16,021 nucleotides of DNA, from NCBI GenBank assembly GCA_021823875.1, contig JAKAMD010000035.1, positions 1-16,021 on the forward strand, read 5' to 3'. Shown one piece after another: positions 1 through 7,611 of this stretch (position 1 is the stretch's first letter; each line of letters starts with the position of its first letter). The DNA comes from Pseudomonadota bacterium (GTDB lineage: Bacteria; Pseudomonadota; Alphaproteobacteria; Rhizobiales; Xanthobacteraceae). The notes below the pieces were generated by a model. That model was not told the DNA's origin and did no database searches. It saw only the letters and a program-made list of their open reading frames with translations. The translations under genes were made by a program, and so were the position numbers.

Positions 1-215
1 GCCAATGTCTTGATCACCGCCTGGTTGGAATTCGCCTTCATGGCGTAGCAGACGAGCGCGTTCACGTCGGCGAAGGCGCCGGCGAACACCTTGTAGTGCC
101 GCGTCAGGGTCGCCGCCGAATAGCAATAGAACGGCGTGCCGACTTGGGCCGCCAGCGTGTCGAGGCGAACCGCCTCGGCGTTGAGCACGCCGTCGCGATA
201 ATCGAAGTAATGCAT
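1..215 (-). CDS. lysA: Diaminopimelate decarboxylase, N-terminal part (runs off the left edge)
   Basis: PLP enzyme of the alanine-racemase fold that decarboxylates meso-diaminopimelate to L-lysine, the last step of lysine synthesis, in the cytoplasm. Only the first 71 codons are in the window. The protein begins MHYFDYRDGV, has a 'GTPFYCYS' stretch at residues 26-33, and has the YAMKANSNQ motif at 57-65, in which Lys60 is the expected PLP-binding lysine. This motif is diagnostic for group IV decarboxylases, and the lptM neighbour favours LysA over ornithine/arginine decarboxylase. The start codon lies 10 bases after the lptM stop, so the two are very likely co-transcribed. The 3' end is outside the window. 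Confidence 0.9.
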   Translation of the reverse strand, partial: MHYFDYRDGVLNAEAVRLDTLAAQVGTPFYCYSAATLTRHYKVFAGAFADVNALVCYAMKANSNQAVIKTL

Positions 216-225
216 CGGCGGGCGC

Positions 226-462
226 TCAGTTGAGCAGGACGTTGAGCGGGTTGCGCTTTTCGGCGTCTTTGGCGGCTTGGTCTTTGGCCGCCTTGTCGCC
301 CGGCTTGGCGGTAGGCGCGCCGGCGGCGGGATGCTGATCGGTAAGCGACGCCGGCGGCGGATCGAGCGGGCCTTTGCGCCCGCAACCGGCCAGCGCCAGC
401 GTCAGGCCGAGCGCGCCGAGAAGGGCGAGGCGGAAAAACGGGCGGTCGCTGAAACGTTGCAT
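226..462 (-). CDS. lptM: Small outer-membrane lipoprotein, LptM (YifL) family
   Basis: A 78-residue lipoprotein. Residues 1-11 are polar/basic, 12-25 are a hydrophobic signal segment, and the lipobox LALAGC places the lipidated cysteine at Cys27. It is followed at once by GRKGPLDPPP, the hallmark G-[C]-G-x-K-G-P-L of the LptM/YifL family. The rest is low-complexity Ala/Lys/Pro, as expected for a periplasmic tail. In Escherichia coli, LptM assists oxidative maturation of the LPS translocon LptD; that role here is by homology only. A longer reading frame continues upstream, but MQRF gives a normal signal peptide and is the better start. It sits directly upstream of lysA, a very common pairing. 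Confidence 0.88.
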   Translation of the reverse strand: MQRFSDRPFFRLALLGALGLTLALAGCGRKGPLDPPPASLTDQHPAAGAPTAKPGDKAAKDQAAKDAEKRNPLNVLLN

Positions 463-656
463 GGGCAGGACCTTAGCAAAAGGAAAGCGAAAAGGCGACG
501 TCAACCTAGGGCACGCTGAATACGCCGTCCGTGATACGCGGCTCGCTTTAGCGCATGACCGCGAGCGCGGCAACGACAACCAATCTGCGAGACAGGGGCC
601 CGATGCGGTGGCTGGTTGGCTCTGCTAGGCTTCGCCGCCCTGCACCGGACAGACCC

Positions 657-1151
657 ATGCATCTCGGCAAATTCTGGCTCGGCCTCGGCCTCCTGCTCGC
701 CCTCGGCGCGACCGCGTCGGCCCAGACGCGGTGGGCGACCTATGCCAACGCGCGCTTCGGCACCACCGCCGATTATCCGGCCGACCTGTTCAGCAAGAAC
801 GATCCGCCGCCGGAGAATGGCGACGGCCAAAGTTTCCGCACCGCCGACGAGCGCGCGCAGCTCGCCATTTATGGCAGCTACAATGTCGAGAATGACACGC
901 CGGCAAGCTATGTCGAACGTCTCGTCGACAAGAAAGGCGTCACCTACAAGAAGATCACCAAGACCTATTACGCCGTCTCGGGCCTGCGCGGCGCCGACAT
1001 CTTCTATGAGCGCTGTAATTTCCGCACAGGCGACGCGGCGCCCATCGATTGTTTTCAGATAACCTATCCGGCGCGCGAAAAGGCCGCCTGGGACGCCATC
1101 GTCACCCGCATCAGCAAATCGCTGCGTGGCGGCAAGGGCATCTCGGATTGA
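657..1151 (+). CDS. Secreted protein of unknown function
   Basis: A 164-residue protein with a clean signal peptide: basic start, hydrophobic residues 6-20, and probable cleavage after ASA at residue 22. I do not recognise a named domain. The mature part has a 'FGTTADYPADLF' segment (34-45), an acidic/proline patch 'PPPENGDG' (50-57), a 'YGSYNVENDTP' segment (72-82) and two cysteines (Cys120, Cys132) that could form a disulfide. The overall look resembles small periplasmic proteins common in Bradyrhizobium relatives. Start choice: the frame is open further upstream (ATG at 555 and 603), but ATG 657 places the signal peptide at the N terminus. It stands alone on the plus strand, and its TGA ends at the base just before the argH stop codon begins. 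Confidence 0.75.
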   Translation: MHLGKFWLGLGLLLALGATASAQTRWATYANARFGTTADYPADLFSKNDPPPENGDGQSFRTADERAQLAIYGSYNVENDTPASYVERLVDKKGVTYKKITKTYYAVSGLRGADIFYERCNFRTGDAAPIDCFQITYPAREKAAWDAIVTRISKSLRGGKGISD

Positions 1152-2540
1152 TCAGCGTTCCTGGTCGAGGCGCTTCAGCCAGCGCTTGGCCTGCGCCCGC
1201 ACGTTCTTGGGCGCGGTGCCGCCATAGCTCACGCGGCTTTTCACCGACCGGTCGACCGAGAGCACGCTGAACACATCGTCGGTGATGCGCGGCTCGATCG
1301 CCTGCATAGCGGCGAGCGGCAGCCGGTGCAGCGGCACGCCCTGCTCCGACGCCTTGGCGACGATGCGGCCGGTGACGTGATGCGCTTCGCGGAACGGCAG
1401 CTTCAAGGCGCGCACCAGCCAGTCGGCAAGATCGGTGGCGGTGGCATAGCCCTCGCCCGCCGCCTTCCTCATCTTGGCGGTGTCGGGCGTAAGATCGGTC
1501 ACCATGCCGGCCATCGCCGCGACCGCCAGCGAGAGCGCGGACAGCGCGTCCATGGCGCCTTCCTTGTCCTCCTGCATGTCCTTGGCATAGGCGAGCGGCA
1601 GCCCCTTCATGACCACCAGGATGCCGGTCAGCGCGCCGATGATGCGGCCGGTCTTGGCGCGCACCAGTTCGGCGGCATCCGGATTGCGCTTCTGCGGCAT
1701 CATCGAGGAGCCGGTGGTGAACTTGTCGGAGAGCTTGACCAGGCCCACGAGCGGCGAGGTCCAGATCACGATCTCCTCGGCGAGCCGCGACAGGTGCACG
1801 CTGGCGATCGCCGCGGCCGCAAGCGTCTCCATGACGAAATCGCGGTCGGAGACGGCATCGAGCGAATTGGCGGTCGGCCGCGTAAAGCCGAGCGCCTTCG
1901 CCGTCATCTCGCGGTCGAGATCGAACGAGGTGCCGGCGAGCGCGCCGGAGCCGAGCGGCGACTCGTTAAGCCGCTTGCGCGCGTCGGCAAAACGGCCACG
2001 GTCGCGCGCCGCCATCTCGACATAGGCGAGCAGATGGTGGCCGAAAGTCACCGGCTGCGCGGTCTGCAGATGGGTGAAACCCGGCATCACGGTGTCGGCG
2101 TGTTCCAGCGCCTTCTCAGCCAGCGCCTTCTGGTAGCCGGCGAGCGCCGCATCGAGCGTGTCGATTGTATCGCGCATCCACAGCCGGAAGTCGGTCGCCA
2201 CCTGATCGTTGCGCGAGCGCGCGGTGTGCAGCCTTCCAGCCGCCGGGCCGATCAGCTCGGTGAGCCGGCTCTCGACGTTCATATGGATATCTTCCAGCGC
2301 GCGCTGGAACGTGAATTTGCCGCCCTCGATCTCTGACAGGATCGTGTCTAGACCGCGCGCAATCGATGTCGCATCGTCCGCCGCAATGATGCCTTGCTTG
2401 GCCAGCATGTCGGCATGGGCCTTGGACGCCGCGATGTCCTGGCGGTAGAGAGCCTTGTCGAAGTCGATGGAGGCGTTGATCTCCTCCATGATGGCGTCGG
2501 GACCGGACGAGAAGCGCCCGCCCCACATCTTGTTGCTCAT
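1152..2540 (-). CDS. argH: Argininosuccinate lyase
   Basis: Cytoplasmic tetramer that splits argininosuccinate into arginine and fumarate, the last step of arginine synthesis. The full length of 462 residues matches the family. Fumarase/aspartase superfamily signatures are present: TARSRNDQ at 106-113, PGFTHLQ at 153-159 with His157, and the flexible signature loop GSSMMPQKRNPD at 277-288 carrying the catalytic serine (Ser279). The start MSNKMWGGRF is typical. No strong Shine-Dalgarno is visible. It is divergent from tlpA, with only 27 bases between the two start codons. In many relatives argH is followed directly by lptM and lysA; here a plus-strand gene lies between. Confidence 0.97.
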   Translation of the reverse strand: MSNKMWGGRFSSGPDAIMEEINASIDFDKALYRQDIAASKAHADMLAKQGIIAADDATSIARGLDTILSEIEGGKFTFQRALEDIHMNVESRLTELIGPAAGRLHTARSRNDQVATDFRLWMRDTIDTLDAALAGYQKALAEKALEHADTVMPGFTHLQTAQPVTFGHHLLAYVEMAARDRGRFADARKRLNESPLGSGALAGTSFDLDREMTAKALGFTRPTANSLDAVSDRDFVMETLAAAAIASVHLSRLAEEIVIWTSPLVGLVKLSDKFTTGSSMMPQKRNPDAAELVRAKTGRIIGALTGILVVMKGLPLAYAKDMQEDKEGAMDALSALSLAVAAMAGMVTDLTPDTAKMRKAAGEGYATATDLADWLVRALKLPFREAHHVTGRIVAKASEQGVPLHRLPLAAMQAIEPRITDDVFSVLSVDRSVKSRVSYGGTAPKNVRAQAKRWLKRLDQER

Positions 2541-2567
2541 GATACGTCTACCGAGGTTCTGCGAAAC

Positions 2568-3230
2568 GTGACTGATGCACCTTCACCCCGTCCCGCCAAG
2601 CGGCGATTTTCCCTGATCCTCATGGGCGGCCTCGCGGGGCTCGTTGTCGGCCTGGCGGCGGTATACGGGATTGCGACCCTGACAGGCAATGCGGGCGGCG
2701 ACAAAGCCTGCCGGCCAGCTGTTGCCCTGGCCCAGAAAATCGCTCCCTTTGCCACCGGTCAGGTGGCCGCAGTTAACGTTGCCAAGAGCCCGCTGCGGGT
2801 CCCCGACCTCGCCTTCCAGGACGCCGCCGGCAAGCCGCTCACGCTCAAGGCCTTCCGTGGCCGCACGGTGCTGGTCAACCTGTGGGCCACCTGGTGCGTG
2901 CCCTGCCGCAAGGAAATGCCCACGCTGGACGCGCTTCAAGGCAAGCTGGGCGGACCGGATTTCCAGGTGGTGGCGGTCAATATCGACACCCGCAATCTCG
3001 ACAAGCCGAAAGAGTTTCTCAAAGAGCTCAACATTAACAAGCTCGTCTATTATTCCGACCCGGACGCCAAGACCTTCCAGGACCTCAAGGCGATCGGGCG
3101 CGCTTTCGGCCTGCCGACCACGCTGTTGGTCGACCCGCAAGGCTGCGAGATCGGCAGCATCGCGGGACCGGCGGAATGGGCGAGCGATGACGCGGTCAAG
3201 CTGATCAAGGCGGCGCTGGGCAAGAGCTGA
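2568..3230 (+). CDS. tlpA: Membrane-anchored thioredoxin-like protein TlpA
   Basis: A 220-residue periplasmic thiol-disulfide reductase held by one N-terminal membrane segment (residues 14-37). The thioredoxin active site WCVPC is at 109-113 (Cys110, Cys113), and the cis-proline is in GLPTT (Pro183). Two further cysteines, Cys48 and Cys193, sit where Bradyrhizobium TlpA has a structural disulfide. In Bradyrhizobium diazoefficiens TlpA reduces the copper chaperone ScoI and the CoxB subunit for assembly of the CuA centre of aa3 oxidase; the same role is inferred here. The start is a GTG (VTDAPSPRPAKRR) with GAGG about 11 bases upstream; it keeps the basic residues before the membrane helix. The frame is open further upstream, but that stretch is antisense to argH and not protein-like. 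Confidence 0.92.
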   Translation: MTDAPSPRPAKRRFSLILMGGLAGLVVGLAAVYGIATLTGNAGGDKACRPAVALAQKIAPFATGQVAAVNVAKSPLRVPDLAFQDAAGKPLTLKAFRGRTVLVNLWATWCVPCRKEMPTLDALQGKLGGPDFQVVAVNIDTRNLDKPKEFLKELNINKLVYYSDPDAKTFQDLKAIGRAFGLPTTLLVDPQGCEIGSIAGPAEWASDDAVKLIKAALGKS

Positions 3231-3325
3231 GCGCACACCGGCAGCATCAGACCAATTCTACTGGACCCGTCTGTGCTTTCTTGTAGCCTGCCACGATCGT
3301 CGGGCGACAACGACTTTGGGAGAAC

Positions 3326-3724
3326 ATGATGACCACAAGCATCAAAGAGTTGATGGAAGCCGCCAATGCCGCGGTGCCGCGAATCACGCCGGAACAGGCC
3401 CGCGCCATGATGGCGAAGGGAACCGCGCTGGTCGTCGATGTACGTGATGCGCCGGAGGTGGAGATCACCGGCAAGGTGGCCGGCGCGCTGCACGTCTCGC
3501 GCGGCATGCTTGAGTTTCGTGCCGATCCCGGCTCGCCCTATCACGACAAGAATTTCGACAAGGGCAAGACCATCATCGTCTATTGCGCCTCGGGCGGGCG
3601 CTCGGCGCTGGGCGGCAAGGCGCTCAAGGATCTGGGCTACACGCAGGTCTTCAATCTTGGTGCCTTCAAGGATTGGGCCGAGAGCGGCGGCGCGGTCGAC
3701 CATCCGATCGAACCCGGCATGTGA
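3326..3724 (+). CDS. Single-domain rhodanese-like protein
   Basis: A 132-residue cytoplasmic protein with one rhodanese domain. The 'VVDVRD' strand is at 36-41, and the active-site loop CASGGR at 87-92 has the persulfide-forming Cys87. It is followed by 'ALGGKALKDLGYTQVFNLGAFKDWAESGG', a standard rhodanese C-terminal pattern. A six-residue Cys-to-Arg loop is typical of thiosulfate:cyanide sulfurtransferase-like single-domain proteins; the true sulfur acceptor is unknown. No signal peptide is evident. Two adjacent ATGs (3326 and 3329) follow GGGAG at 3318-3322. The second has the better spacing, so the protein may start one residue later. It lies 95 bases after tlpA, with no clear terminator between. 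Confidence 0.88.
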   Translation: MMTTSIKELMEAANAAVPRITPEQARAMMAKGTALVVDVRDAPEVEITGKVAGALHVSRGMLEFRADPGSPYHDKNFDKGKTIIVYCASGGRSALGGKALKDLGYTQVFNLGAFKDWAESGGAVDHPIEPGM

Positions 3725-3761
3725 GCCGTATGCTGATCAGAACCGTATCGGTGAGGCGTTA

Positions 3762-3780
3762 GCGGCCCTTTCCCGGCCGC
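3762..3780. terminator. GC hairpin between converging genes, possible bidirectional terminator
   Basis: GCGGCC (3762-3767) and GGCCGC (3775-3780) are perfect 6-base arms around a 7-base pyrimidine loop. They lie between the converging rhodanese and YjfB-like genes. There is no T tract on either side, so this would be a weak or Rho-assisted terminator. Position is the main support. Confidence 0.35.
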
Positions 3781-3783
3781 CAA

Positions 3784-3984
3784 TTAGACGCGAATATCGA
3801 TGTTCTGCCCGAGACCGGCCGCCGCGTCGGCGAGGTGCTGAATGTTCTGCTGGGCGGCATCGATGACCTGCGCGACCGAAGCCGCGGCATCGGCGTTCAT
3901 GCGCACCATCTTGGCCGCAAGCGCCATCTGCGCGGCGCTCGCCTGAGCGCCTGCCATAGCGGCAACGAGGGAGGCCGGGTCCAT
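3784..3984 (-). CDS. Small YjfB-like (putative motility) protein
   Basis: A 66-residue protein starting MDPASLVAAMAGAQ and ending GLGQNIDIRV. The pattern of an 'MD.A.L' start, an Ala/Gln/Met-rich amphipathic helix and a terminal '(G)..IDI' matches small YjfB-type putative motility proteins (Pfam YjfB_motility) found in Bacillus and rhizobia. This is pattern recognition, not a search. No signal peptide or membrane segment is seen. It follows the 3-hydroxybutyryl-CoA dehydrogenase gene by 82 bases on the same strand. No flagellar gene is visible nearby, so a link with motility cannot be read from context. Confidence 0.7.
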   Translation of the reverse strand: MDPASLVAAMAGAQASAAQMALAAKMVRMNADAAASVAQVIDAAQQNIQHLADAAAGLGQNIDIRV

Positions 3985-4066
3985 GCCGTGGCATGGTTAC
4001 CAACCAGATATCAATAAAGATTAAATGCGAAGCAAGCGGCCGCGCCGAGGCGAGAGGTCCGCCTGC

Positions 4067-4948
4067 CTATCGCGTCGGCACCGGCTTCTCGCCGCGGTAG
4101 TCGTAGAAGCCGCGCTTGGTCTTGCGGCCGAGCCAGCCGGCCTCGACGTATTTCACCAGCAGCGGACACGGACGGTATTTCGAGTCCGCCAGTCCCTCGT
4201 GCAGCACCTGCATGACCGAGAGACAGGTGTCGAGACCGATGAAGTCGGCCAGCTCCAGCGGCCCCATCGGATGATGCGCGCCGAGCCGCATGGCGGTGTC
4301 GATCGCCTCGACATTGCCGACGCCTTCATAGAGCGTATAAACCGCCTCGTTGATCATCGGCAGCAGGATGCGGTTGACGATGAAGGCGGGGAAATCCTCC
4401 GACACCGCGATGGTCTTGCCGAGCGTGCCGACGAAGGCCTTGCTGCTCTCGAAGGTAGCGTCGTCGGTGGCGATGCCGCGGATCAGCTCGACCAGCTCCA
4501 TTAGCGGCACCGGATTCATGAAATGAATGCCGATGAAACGCTCGGGCCGGTCCGTGATCGCGGCAAGCCGCGTGATCGAAATAGACGAGGTGTTGGTGGC
4601 GACAATGGCCTCGGGTTTAATCGAAGCGCACAGATCGGTGAAGATCTTGCGCTTGACGTCTTCCTTCTCGATCGCGCTCTCAATCACCAGGTCGCAATTG
4701 GCCAGCTCGTCGTATTTCTCCGCCGGCTTGATCCGCGCGAGCGCTGCCTTGCGGTCGTCCTCGCTGATCGATTTGCGCGCAACCTGGCGCGCCATATTGC
4801 CGTTGATGGTGGCCAAGCCGGCCTTGATTCGCTCACCCGAGACATCGTTCATCAGCACTGAATAACCAGCCAGCGCACAGACATGGGCGATACCATTGCC
4901 CATCTGCCCAGCGCCGATCACTCCGATAGTCTCGATTTTGGCCGCCAT
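4067..4948 (-). CDS. 3-hydroxybutyryl-CoA dehydrogenase
   Basis: A 293-residue NAD(P)-dependent dehydrogenase interconverting 3-hydroxybutyryl-CoA and acetoacetyl-CoA, in fatty-acid/butyrate and polyhydroxybutyrate-related metabolism. The N-terminal Rossmann motif GVIGAGQMGNGIAH (9-22) binds the cofactor. Ser121/Ser122 in 'NTSSISIT', the catalytic His142 in 'GIHFMNPVPLMELVEL' and Glu154 in the same stretch match the HCDH family. The length equals that of the short monofunctional enzymes (Hbd/PaaH type). Start: MAAKIETIGVIG puts the glycine-rich loop at the usual distance; a longer open frame upstream adds a stretch unlike the family. It lies 131 bases downstream of etfA. That gap holds an imperfect hairpin but no T tract, so it may be read with etfBA. 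Confidence 0.93.
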   Translation of the reverse strand: MAAKIETIGVIGAGQMGNGIAHVCALAGYSVLMNDVSGERIKAGLATINGNMARQVARKSISEDDRKAALARIKPAEKYDELANCDLVIESAIEKEDVKRKIFTDLCASIKPEAIVATNTSSISITRLAAITDRPERFIGIHFMNPVPLMELVELIRGIATDDATFESSKAFVGTLGKTIAVSEDFPAFIVNRILLPMINEAVYTLYEGVGNVEAIDTAMRLGAHHPMGPLELADFIGLDTCLSVMQVLHEGLADSKYRPCPLLVKYVEAGWLGRKTKRGFYDYRGEKPVPTR

Positions 4949-5079
4949 GTTTTGATCCGATCGATACGAACACCCGGCACGCAGCTTCGACCGTGTCATA
5001 CCCGGCCGTCTTCGTGCATTGCATTTCTACGCCGAACCGCGCGGTGACACCACCGGCGGCCGGCAAATTTACCGCCCGC

Positions 5080-6024
5080 TCAGCCCTTAACCTTGTCGAG
5101 CTCGGCGGAAAGCTCCGGCAGCGCCGTATAGAGATCGGCCACCAGGCCGTAGTCGGCGACCTGGAAGATCGGCGCCTCCTCGTCCTTGTTGATGGCGACG
5201 ATCACCTTGGAATCCTTCATGCCGGCCAGGTGCTGGATCGCGCCGGAGATGCCGACCGCGATGTAGAGCTCCGGCGCCACAACCTTGCCGGTCTGCCCCA
5301 CCTGCCAGTCGTTCGGCGCATAGCCCGCGTCGACCGCCGCGCGCGAGGCGCCCATGGCGGCGCCGAGCTTGTCGGCCACCGGCTCGATGTATTTGGTGAA
5401 GTTGTCGCGGCTCTGCATGGCGCGGCCGCCGGAGATGATGATCTTGGCCGAGGTGAGCTCCGGCCGGTCCGACTTCGATAGCTCCTCGCCGACGAAGGCG
5501 GAAAGCGCCGGATCGGCCGCCGCACTCACGGGTTCGACCGGCGCCGAGCCGCCCTCGCCGGTGGCCTGGAAGGTCGAGGTGCGCACGGTGATGACCTTTT
5601 TGGGGTCGGTCGACTTGATGGTCTGGACGGCGTTGCCGGCATAGATCAGGCGCTCGAAGGTGTCGGCTTGGATCACTTTGGTGATTTCCGAGACTTGCAT
5701 GACGTCGAGCAGCGCCGCCACCCGCGGCATCACGTTCTTGCCCGAAGTGGTGGAAGGCGCAACGATCGCGTCGTAGGCGGGAGCAAGCGCAACCACCAGC
5801 GCAGCCAACGGCTCGGCAAGCCCGTGCTCGTAGGCCGCGTTATCTGCGATCAGCACCTTGGCAACGCCCTCGCGCTTGGCTGCGGCTTCGGCAACGGCCT
5901 GGCAATCCTTGCCGGCGACCAGGACATGCACCTCCGCACTGAGCGCTTTGGCAGCGGTGAGCGCCTTGTTGGTGGCGTCCTTGAGAACCTTGTTGTCGTG
6001 TTCGGCGAGCAAAAGCGTTGTCAT
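5080..6024 (-). CDS. etfA: Electron transfer flavoprotein alpha subunit
   Basis: A 314-residue FAD-binding subunit of the ETF heterodimer, which takes electrons from acyl-CoA dehydrogenases and passes them to ETF:quinone oxidoreductase. The FAD-binding C-terminal domain shows 'SGGRAM' (198-203), 'SRAAVDAGY' (227-235), 'QTGKVV' (244-249) and the signature LYIAVGISGAIQHLAGM (253-269), followed by 'VAINKDEEAPIF' with Asn279. The N-terminal domain (MTTLLLAEHDN) is typical. The start is fixed by translational coupling: the etfB stop and this ATG share one base in a TGATG arrangement at 6022-6026. The frame continues upstream only as the wrong-frame reading of etfB. Confidence 0.96.
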   Translation of the reverse strand: MTTLLLAEHDNKVLKDATNKALTAAKALSAEVHVLVAGKDCQAVAEAAAKREGVAKVLIADNAAYEHGLAEPLAALVVALAPAYDAIVAPSTTSGKNVMPRVAALLDVMQVSEITKVIQADTFERLIYAGNAVQTIKSTDPKKVITVRTSTFQATGEGGSAPVEPVSAAADPALSAFVGEELSKSDRPELTSAKIIISGGRAMQSRDNFTKYIEPVADKLGAAMGASRAAVDAGYAPNDWQVGQTGKVVAPELYIAVGISGAIQHLAGMKDSKVIVAINKDEEAPIFQVADYGLVADLYTALPELSAELDKVKG

Positions 6025-6773
6025 CAGATTACCCCCGCCTCGTCCTTGAGCTTGCCGACCAGTTCGGCGACTGAACCGACCTTGACGCCGGCCTTGCGGC
6101 CCGCCGGCTCCGTGGTCTTGAGCACTTGCAGCCGCGGCGTGACATCGACGCCATAATCCGCCGCGGTCTTTTCGGCGATCGGCTTCTTCTTCGCCTTCAT
6201 GATATTGGGCAGCGACGCATAGCGCGGCTCGTTCAGGCGCAGGTCGGTGGTGATAATGGCCGGTGCCTTCAGCTTCACCGTCTGCAAACCGCCGTCGACT
6301 TCGCGTGTCACGGTGACACTGTCGCCGTCGAGCGTAAGCTTGGAGGCGAAAGTGCCTTGCGACCAACCGAGCAGGGCCGCCAGCATCTGGCCGCTCTGGT
6401 TGCAGTCGTCATCGATCGCCTGCTTGCCCATGATGACGATGCCGGGCTGCTCCGCCTCGACAATGCCCTTGAGGATCTTGGCGACCGCCAGCGGCTCGAC
6501 CACACCATCCACTTTGACCAGGATGCCGCGGTCGGCACCCATGGCAAGCGCGGTGCGGATCGTCTCGGAGGCCTGCGCGGGGCCGATCGACACCGCGATG
6601 ATTTCAGTAGCTTTGCCGGCTTCCTTCAAGCGGATGGCCTCTTCGACGGCAATCTCGTCGAAGGGATTCATCGACATTTTGATATTGGCGAGTTCGACGC
6701 CGGAACCATCCGGCTTGACGCGGATTTTGACGTTGAAATCAACCACCCGCTTCACGGGTACAAGAATTTTCAT
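6024..6773 (-). CDS. etfB: Electron transfer flavoprotein beta subunit
   Basis: A 249-residue AMP-binding partner of EtfA. Family marks are 'MKILVPVKRVVDFNVKI' (1-17), 'NPFDEIAVEEAIRLKE' (36-51), 'DDDCNQSGQMLAALLGW' (121-137) and the dehydrogenase-recognition loop region 'RLNEPRYASLPNIMKAKKKPI' (179-199). The near-perfect NEPRYASLPNIMKAKKKP motif places it with group I ETFs of beta-oxidation rather than the bifurcating FixAB type. A good ribosome binding site (GGGGGA, three bases before ATG) supports the start. It lies 106 bases downstream of the rhomboid gene, and a TTGACA hexamer in that gap suggests its own promoter. Confidence 0.96.
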   Translation of the reverse strand: MKILVPVKRVVDFNVKIRVKPDGSGVELANIKMSMNPFDEIAVEEAIRLKEAGKATEIIAVSIGPAQASETIRTALAMGADRGILVKVDGVVEPLAVAKILKGIVEAEQPGIVIMGKQAIDDDCNQSGQMLAALLGWSQGTFASKLTLDGDSVTVTREVDGGLQTVKLKAPAIITTDLRLNEPRYASLPNIMKAKKKPIAEKTAADYGVDVTPRLQVLKTTEPAGRKAGVKVGSVAELVGKLKDEAGVI

Positions 6774-6815
6774 TGATCCCCCAGCCCAGATGGACGCTCA
6801 CGAAAGGCGGGCGGA

Positions 6816-6844
6816 AGCTAAAGGCGGGGCCATTACCCTGTCAA
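6816..6844 (-). promoter_or_regulatory. Possible sigma-70-type promoter for etfBA
   Basis: On the minus strand a perfect TTGACA (6844-6839) is followed after 17 bases by TTAGCT (6821-6816), a poor -10, or after 18 bases by TAGCTT. It sits about 45-70 bases ahead of the etfB start, in the only non-coding gap of this part of the run. The -35 is convincing and the -10 is not. Confidence 0.3.
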
Positions 6845-6879
6845 CGCTTATGCTGCGCTGCACGCATAGCTCGTTCGTC

Positions 6880-7587
6880 TCAACGGTGCCGAACCAGCCT
6901 CACCTCATGCGGGTGCTCGATACATTCGAACAACGTCACCTCCGGTGGGCGCATGGCCAGAAACAAGAGAGCACCGGCCACCAAGCCCCCAAAATGGGCG
7001 ATATAAGCGACCCCCTCATCGCCATTGCCCCTCAGACCGAGGAGTTGCAAGAGCGCCCAGGCGCCGATCACCCAGTAGGCCCGTACCCGCACCACGATCC
7101 GTAGAACGAAGACGGTCACTTTGGCGCAGGGGCGCAGCATCAGGTAAGCGGCCAGCACCCCCGAGACCGCACCGGAGGCGCCCACCATCGGCACGGTCGA
7201 CTGCGTATTGAACGCCACATAGACGAGCGTCGCGGCAATACCGGCCAGGAGATAGAACGCCAAAAAGCGCAGCCGGCCGAGCGCCTCCTCGATGTCGTCG
7301 CCGAAGACCCAGAGGTAGACCATGTTGCCGAGCAGGTGCGCCCAGCCGGCATGAAGGAACAGGCCGGTCAGCAGCGTCACCTCCGGCCAACCGATCGTCA
7401 GATCGGTGAAAGTGTCAGTGAGGTGCGCCGGCACCACGGCGTAGCCAAGCACGACCCGGGTCTGCTGGTCGTCTGGCGTCGCAAGCATGACCACGAATAG
7501 GGCGATGTTGAGCGCGATCAGGCCCCACGTCGCGTAGGGCATGGTGGCATGCTTGAAGGGGTTGTCGTCGTACAGCGGAAAGACCAC
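6880..7587 (-). CDS. Rhomboid-family intramembrane serine protease
   Basis: A 235-residue polytopic membrane protein of the rhomboid family, which cleaves substrates inside the membrane. The catalytic serine is in GASGAVSG (Ser138), the catalytic histidine is in 'YIAHFGGLVAG' (His198), and the oxyanion residues His84 and Asn88 are in 'HAGWAHLLGNMVYLWVFG'. At least six hydrophobic segments can be drawn (about 20-37, 70-80, 84-96, 108-126, 134-150, 158-184 and 194-210; one pair may be a single helix). The N terminus 'MVFPLYDDNPF' is typical of alphaproteobacterial members. All catalytic residues are present, so it should be active; the substrate is unknown. The gene begins 24 bases after the adenosyltransferase stop, suggesting one transcript. 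Confidence 0.94.
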   Translation of the reverse strand: MVFPLYDDNPFKHATMPYATWGLIALNIALFVVMLATPDDQQTRVVLGYAVVPAHLTDTFTDLTIGWPEVTLLTGLFLHAGWAHLLGNMVYLWVFGDDIEEALGRLRFLAFYLLAGIAATLVYVAFNTQSTVPMVGASGAVSGVLAAYLMLRPCAKVTVFVLRIVVRVRAYWVIGAWALLQLLGLRGNGDEGVAYIAHFGGLVAGALLFLAMRPPEVTLFECIEHPHEVRLVRHR

Positions 7588-7611
7588 GGCGCCTCCCGCT
7601 CACAGCAAAGG

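Noticed and set aside
1326..2336. A 336-codon open frame on the plus strand opposite argH.
   Set aside because: It is rich in Arg, His and Gly with no domain, typical of antisense reading of a GC-rich gene. argH is complete with all signatures.
2583..3236. A 217-codon minus-strand frame opposite tlpA, and similar long antisense frames opposite etfA, etfB, hbd and luxI.
   Set aside because: Each lies wholly opposite a gene with intact catalytic motifs and shows no protein family character.
4949..5079. Imperfect GC hairpin between etfA and the hydroxybutyryl-CoA dehydrogenase gene, considered as a terminator.
   Set aside because: The stem has a bulge and no T tract follows; it is not strong enough to annotate.
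6800..6830. AAAGGCGGG occurring twice in the gap between the rhomboid and etfB genes.
   Set aside because: Two short copies in a GC-rich leader are not enough to call a repeat or binding site.
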